Assembly: GCF_000754805.1 (NCBI RefSeq)
Contig: NZ_KN150731.1
Span: 1,072,492 to 1,136,491, forward strand
DNA: 64,000 nucleotides
Reading direction: 5' to 3'
Source: Yersinia frederiksenii ATCC 33641
Lineage (GTDB): Bacteria; Pseudomonadota; Gammaproteobacteria; Enterobacterales; Enterobacteriaceae
A program made the position numbers and the translations under genes. Below the pieces are notes generated by a model that was not told the origin of the DNA, did not search any database, and saw only the letters and a list, made by a program, of their open reading frames with translations. Positions 59,910-64,000 of the stretch are shown here, one piece after another. How positions within the stretch are numbered: the stretch's first letter is position 1; every line of letters starts with the position of its first letter.

Positions 59910-62149
59910 TGAACCAGGAAAAGGTCACCCGCAGTGATGAAACAGTGATCATGGATATGGCGGCTCCAACCCATTCGGTATTTACCCTCAATGTTCGGCC
60001 CGACAATATCGGTGTTATCACCATCGACGTTGTCGGCGATAAGGTTAATACCTTAAAGGCTGAATTTGCACAACAAATTGCCGAGATACTGCAACAAGCA
60101 CAGGCTTTGACCCAATTGCAAGGGCTGGTGATTATTTCCGGCAAGCCGGACTCTTTTATTGCTGGTGCTGATATTTCCATGATCGCGGCTTGCCGTACTG
60201 CACAAGATGCCCGTGTTTTGGCACAAAAAGGGCAATCTATCCTGGCGCAAATCGCCGCATTTCCTGTACCCGTCGTGGCTGCAATCCATGGGGCATGTCT
60301 GGGCGGCGGTCTAGAGCTGGCGCTGGCTTGTCATAGCCGCATTTGTTCACTGGATGATAAAACGGTCCTGGGTCTGCCGGAGGTGCAGCTTGGCTTGTTG
60401 CCTGGCTCGGGCGGTACACAGCGCTTACCGCGTTTGGTTGGGGTGAGTAAGGCGCTGGATATGATATTGACGGGCAGGCAGATTCGTGCGCGTCAGGCGC
60501 TTAAAATGGGGCTGGTGGACGATATCGTACCGCAGGATATCTTGCTGGATGTAGCTATCCAACGGGCAAAAGCAGGATGGCTTGATCGGCCGACCTTGCC
60601 ATGGCAGGAGCGGTTACTCAGTGGTCCGCTAGGTAAAGCGCTGTTGTTTAGCATTGTGCGCAAAAAAACGCTGGCGAAGACCAAAGGCCATTATCCAGCC
60701 GCTGAGCGCATTATTGACGTGGTACGTAAAGGGTTGGATCACGGCGGCCCCGCCGGTTATGAAGCCGAAGCCAAAGCTTTTGGTGAACTGGCGATGTCCC
60801 CTCAGTCGGCGGCTTTACGTAGTCTGTTTTTTGCAACCACTTCATTGAAAAAAGAGACCGGCGGTGCCGCGCAACCTCGTGCTTTTCATCGTGTCGGGGT
60901 ATTAGGCGGTGGCTTAATGGGTGGAGGCATTGCCAATGTCACAGCCACTCGTGCTGGCCTGCCTGTGCGTATCAAAGATATCAATTCGCAGGGGATTAAC
61001 CAGGCACTGAAATATACCTGGGATGCTTTAAGCCAGAGGGTGCGCAGTAAACGTATGCGCCCAACTGAACGGCAACGGCAGATGATGCTGATTTCCGGCA
61101 GCACGGATTATTGTGGCTTTGGCAAGGTTGATATTGTTGTTGAAGCAGTATTCGAAGATTTATCTTTGAAGCAACAAATGGTGGCGGATATTGAGCGCTT
61201 TGCTGCCGAACAGACTATTTTTGCCTCAAATACATCATCACTGCCAATAAGCCAGATTGCAGCACAGGCACAGCGGCCAGAGAATGTTATCGGCCTGCAC
61301 TATTTCAGCCCGGTGGATAAAATGCCGTTGGTTGAAGTTATCCCTCATGCCAAAACCAGTGAAGAAACCATTGCCACCACAGTTGCTTTAGCGCGTAAAC
61401 AAGGGAAAACAGCTATTGTGGTAGCGGATCGCGCCGGGTTCTATGTAAACCGTATTCTTGCGCCTTATATCAATGAGGCCGCTCGCTGCTTACTCGATGG
61501 TGAGCCTATCGATTCCGTCGATAAAGCTTTAGTAGATTTCGGCTTCCCAGTTGGCCCGATTACCTTGCTGGACGAAGTAGGCATTGATGTCGGTACCAAG
61601 ATCATGCCCATTCTGGTGGAGCAATTAGGGCCTCGTTTCGCCTCACCAGCTTCATTTGATGTCATCTTGAAGGATGGGCGTAAAGGGCGTAAAAATGGCC
61701 GTGGTTTCTATTTGTATCCGGCTAAAAATACGGGGTTTAAATGGAAAAGAAACCCAGGTAAGCAAGTTGATACCAGCATTTATACCTTGCTTGGTGTCAC
61801 ACCCAAGGCCCATCTTGAGTCAGCGGTAATTGCACAGCGCTGCACGATGATGATGTTGAATGAAGCTGCGCGTTGCCTTGACGAAGCTATTATTCGTCAG
61901 CCACGAGATGGTGATATTGGCGCGGTGTTTGGCATTGGTTTTCCACCATTCCTTGGTGGGCCTTTCCGCTATATGGATAGCCTGGGTGCCGAAAAAGTGG
62001 TGAAAACACTTAATTTGCTGGCGCAGAAATATGGCGAGCGTTTTGCCCCTTGCCAACGGCTGGTTACGATGGCGGAGCAACAGCAGAAATTTTACCCGGA
62101 TGAAAGCCAAGTGAACGAGGAACTGGGTAAGGAGTACACCACTAGCTAG
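59909..62149 (+). CDS. fadJ: Multifunctional fatty acid oxidation protein FadJ
   Basis: A 746-aa protein. The N-terminal enoyl-CoA hydratase/isomerase part has [15 protein letters not shown] and [18 protein letters not shown] and [22 protein letters not shown]. The hydroxyacyl-CoA dehydrogenase part has the NAD fold ([18 protein letters not shown]) and the catalytic [14 protein letters not shown]. It is some 30 residues longer than E. coli FadJ (714 aa), mostly at the N-terminus. Start 59909 overlaps the fadI stop; a frame from 59861 lies inside fadI. It works with FadI in the cytoplasm. Confidence 0.94.
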   Translation: MNQEKVTRSDETVIMDMAAPTHSVFTLNVRPDNIGVITIDVVGDKVNTLKAEFAQQIAEILQQAQALTQLQGLVIISGKPDSFIAGADISMIAACRTAQDARVLAQKGQSILAQIAAFPVPVVAAIHGACLGGGLELALACHSRICSLDDKTVLGLPEVQLGLLPGSGGTQRLPRLVGVSKALDMILTGRQIRARQALKMGLVDDIVPQDILLDVAIQRAKAGWLDRPTLPWQERLLSGPLGKALLFSIVRKKTLAKTKGHYPAAERIIDVVRKGLDHGGPAGYEAEAKAFGELAMSPQSAALRSLFFATTSLKKETGGAAQPRAFHRVGVLGGGLMGGGIANVTATRAGLPVRIKDINSQGINQALKYTWDALSQRVRSKRMRPTERQRQMMLISGSTDYCGFGKVDIVVEAVFEDLSLKQQMVADIERFAAEQTIFASNTSSLPISQIAAQAQRPENVIGLHYFSPVDKMPLVEVIPHAKTSEETIATTVALARKQGKTAIVVADRAGFYVNRILAPYINEAARCLLDGEPIDSVDKALVDFGFPVGPITLLDEVGIDVGTKIMPILVEQLGPRFASPASFDVILKDGRKGRKNGRGFYLYPAKNTGFKWKRNPGKQVDTSIYTLLGVTPKAHLESAVIAQRCTMMMLNEAARCLDEAIIRQPRDGDIGAVFGIGFPPFLGGPFRYMDSLGAEKVVKTLNLLAQKYGERFAPCQRLVTMAEQQQKFYPDESQVNEELGKEYTTS

Positions 62150-62596
62150 TGGTGCCAAAATGCTATTAGCGTGTTTTTCACCCATTTTTGTACAGGTCAA
62201 CACGCTATAATTAACAGTGTGAGCAGGATCACCGCCTGCAACTCTAAGGGATAAGGTGGCTGTACAGCGGGGACAAGCCGCGCTACCTTAAACCAGAATC
62301 ACACTGTGTGACTATTCGTGCCAGAATGAATTCATAGCCACTTATTGTGCAGGTGATAGAATTTAGATTAAGCTATTGATATGGTTAATTTGTAACCAAT
62401 CAGGGGCGGCTGTTAGTAGCTTGGTGTAAAAAACAGCCATTTTCTTTACCTTAAGTTTCAGGCAAAATGCCCGGCCGCCATAGAGAGACGGCGCGTTATC
62501 GTTATGAAGTTTCTTTGCTCTCGGGCAAAGGTTTCGGCGGTACAGCACGCAAAGCGTTTCTGTATAGCGTTATTTTGTTAACAAAAACGGTGCAAT
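62150..62596. other. Intergenic region fadJ-sixA
   Basis: No supported gene lies in these 447 bases. A weak hairpin (AGCGTGTT at 62168 and AACACGCT at 62199) follows fadJ without a U tract. The right part should hold the sixA promoter. Confidence 0.5.
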
Positions 62597-63088
62597 ATGC
62601 AAGTTTTCATTATGCGTCACGGTGACGCGGCTCTTGACGCAGCGAGTGATGCGCAAAGGCCTCTAACTCTGTGTGGTCAGGATGAATCACGTCAGATAGC
62701 AAGCTGGCTAAATGACCAGTCAGTCGATGTTGATCAGGTTCTGGTCAGCCCCTATTTACGTGCAGGGCAAACATTGGAAGTGGTGCGCGAAGTGATGCCA
62801 CTTCCGCCACAGCAAGAAGTGATGCCAGAATTGACGCCCGGTGGGGATGCCGCTTTTGTCAGCTGTTATTTGCAGGCGCTGGCTAAAGAAGATTGTGCTG
62901 CAGTGCTGGTTATCTCGCACTTGCCACTGGTTGGGTATCTGGTGGCTGAACTTTGTCCGGGGCAATGTCCGCCAATGTTTGCGACTTCAGCAATTGCTTG
63001 TGTTGATTTGAATGGCGAGACCGGCAAGGGGACATTTGACTGGCAGGTGAGTCCGACACAGCTTCTGGCAAAGGCTTGCCACGGCTGA
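62597..63088 (+). CDS. sixA: Phosphohistidine phosphatase SixA
   Basis: A 163-aa protein with the RHG motif at the N-terminus (MQVFIMRHGDAALDA, His8) and a later SHLPLVGYL His, the histidine-phosphatase catalytic pair. SixA removes phosphate from the NPr/Hpt class of proteins; in E. coli it acts on the nitrogen-PTS protein NPr. Length matches E. coli (161 aa). It is monocistronic, followed by a terminator. Confidence 0.92.
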   Translation: MQVFIMRHGDAALDAASDAQRPLTLCGQDESRQIASWLNDQSVDVDQVLVSPYLRAGQTLEVVREVMPLPPQQEVMPELTPGGDAAFVSCYLQALAKEDCAAVLVISHLPLVGYLVAELCPGQCPPMFATSAIACVDLNGETGKGTFDWQVSPTQLLAKACHG

Positions 63089-63114
63089 TTCATAGCATAT
63101 CAATATGAACCGAT

Positions 63115-63143
63115 AAGGGCGCAATTTCTATTGCGCCCTTTTT
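63115..63143 (+). terminator. Terminator after sixA
   Basis: AAGGGCGCAA and TTGCGCCCTT pair perfectly around a 6-base loop, followed by TTT. Confidence 0.9.
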
Positions 63144-63422
63144 GATTACACTGACTAGCCCTGAAGCAAGTTGCCACTCTTCAATGACGTTACTGAAGCG
63201 TTTGACGAAGACTAAGTAAGTCTAGGTTGTCGCTAGGATACAATGACCTAACGGCCTGACGATTACAGTGAAATTGCAGTAGCAGAGGCTGCCTGTGGTT
63301 CATTTTCAGTGCCGAATAGTGCTATTGCACTCAAGCTAGATCAATGAACAGAGATAATCGCGCAGCGCTAAGAGGCAGTAACAAAATGAAGCTATAGCCT
63401 AAAATACAAAAATAAATCTAAC

Positions 63423-63953
63423 TCATTCAGCTAACTCAATTAATACCAATAATGCCGCCGTGCCCCCCCACTCTTTAGGGGCTTGATGGAATGCGAGTAC
63501 ATCGGGGTGTTGCGCCAGCCACAGTGGTGTTTGTTGTTTTAACACATGTTTGCCGTGACCATGCATGACACAGGCACAATGCACATGCTCACGTTTGCAG
63601 GCTGCAATCAGCGCCCCCAATTCTTGTTTAGCTTGTTTTTGGGTTAATCCGTGCAAATCCAAAAACATATCGGGCGAGTAGTCACCACGACGCAGTTTTT
63701 TAACTTCAAAATGGTCAACGCCGGGCCGCACATAGCGTGTCGGGCCTTCAGTATCCAATTGTGGCTGGAATTCATCAGAAAAATAATAACTGGCATCGAC
63801 CTGCTCTTGCAGCAATCGCTCGGGGGCCATTTTTTTGCCGAGTTTAGGCGGCGCACGATGAACAATCGTGTCTTGTTTCAGCTTTTTCGCCCCAGCGATC
63901 GACTCTTTAAACAGCTGTAGTTCATCCGTTGTCAGGTGATATTTATTTTTCAT
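63423..63953 (-). CDS. smrB: Ribosome-rescue endonuclease SmrB (YfcN)
   Basis: A 176-aa protein with an N-terminal helical part and a C-terminal Smr domain: [20 protein letters not shown] and [21 protein letters not shown] are the DLHG and HGxG signatures. SmrB cuts mRNA between collided ribosomes. Length is near E. coli SmrB (183 aa). Its start lies 47 bases from the right edge; in E. coli the neighbour on that side is prmB. Confidence 0.93.
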   Translation of the reverse strand: MKNKYHLTTDELQLFKESIAGAKKLKQDTIVHRAPPKLGKKMAPERLLQEQVDASYYFSDEFQPQLDTEGPTRYVRPGVDHFEVKKLRRGDYSPDMFLDLHGLTQKQAKQELGALIAACKREHVHCACVMHGHGKHVLKQQTPLWLAQHPDVLAFHQAPKEWGGTAALLVLIELAE

Positions 63954-64000
63954 CGTCTATTCATTGTGCTTATTTATTTCCCCCAGTTTACCTAATGTCC

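Noticed and set aside
62363-62548. 61-aa open frame on the minus strand between fadJ and sixA
   Set aside because: No recognisable family, no good ribosome site; judged chance.

Overview
The window looks like chromosomal DNA of a Yersinia species (Enterobacterales, Yersiniaceae), probably one of the Y. enterocolitica-like group. The evidence is protein recognition: an iron ABC transporter close to Serratia SfuABC / Yersinia YfuABC, an AscG ortholog with ascFB, and the enterobacterial order smrB-sixA-fadJ-fadI-yfcZ-fadL-mlaA-...-yfdC-argW. Here the cytochrome c maturation operon sits between mlaA and yfdC. Species cannot be fixed without database comparison.

Layout. 1-4.4 kb (minus): a DmsABC-type anaerobic molybdoenzyme operon with a TorD/DmsD-like chaperone and an FNR-like box upstream. 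4.9-10.9 kb (plus): a beta-glucoside operon made of a BglG antiterminator, a BglF-type PTS permease, a 6-phospho-beta-glucosidase and an OprB-like porin; two RAT/terminator pairs flank the antiterminator gene. 11-16 kb: a DUF2127 protein, a LysE-family exporter and yfuABC behind a Fur box. 16.3-21.5 kb: mltB, a PuuP-like permease, a YtcJ-like amidohydrolase and a TetR regulator. 21.6-28 kb (plus): SmvA-like efflux pump, a four-gene MCE lipid-transport operon (permease, ATPase, MCE protein, PqiC-like lipoprotein) and an old yellow enzyme. 28.5-32.5 kb: a sulfur amino-acid cassette (cysteine desulfidase-like protein, PLP lyase, NhaC-type transporter). 32.7-33.9 kb: cytochrome b561 and YceI.

34-44 kb is the most accessory-looking region. 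The ascG repressor gene lies about 6 kb from its likely targets ascF-ascB, separated by a LuxR-type regulator, a LysR regulator and a large autotransporter with T5SS/PEP-CTERM-like repeats. The intergenic DNA is AT-rich and holds a compound inverted repeat and an AscG-like operator. The two beta-glucoside systems (bgl and asc) are thus controlled differently: antitermination versus a LacI-family repressor.

44-48 kb (minus): DUF3861 protein, a YqjI-like PadR regulator with a perfect 31-bp palindrome upstream, YjdM/PhnA, a 72-aa protein, a gene-poor stretch ending at tRNA-Arg(CCT), and yfdC. 48.2-55.4 kb (plus): ccmABCDEFGHI with separate ccmH and ccmI. 55.5-64 kb: mlaA, fadL, yfcZ, fadI-fadJ, sixA and smrB, with FadR-like boxes upstream of fadL and fadI. 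No CRISPR array, rRNA, intact insertion sequence or prophage was seen.
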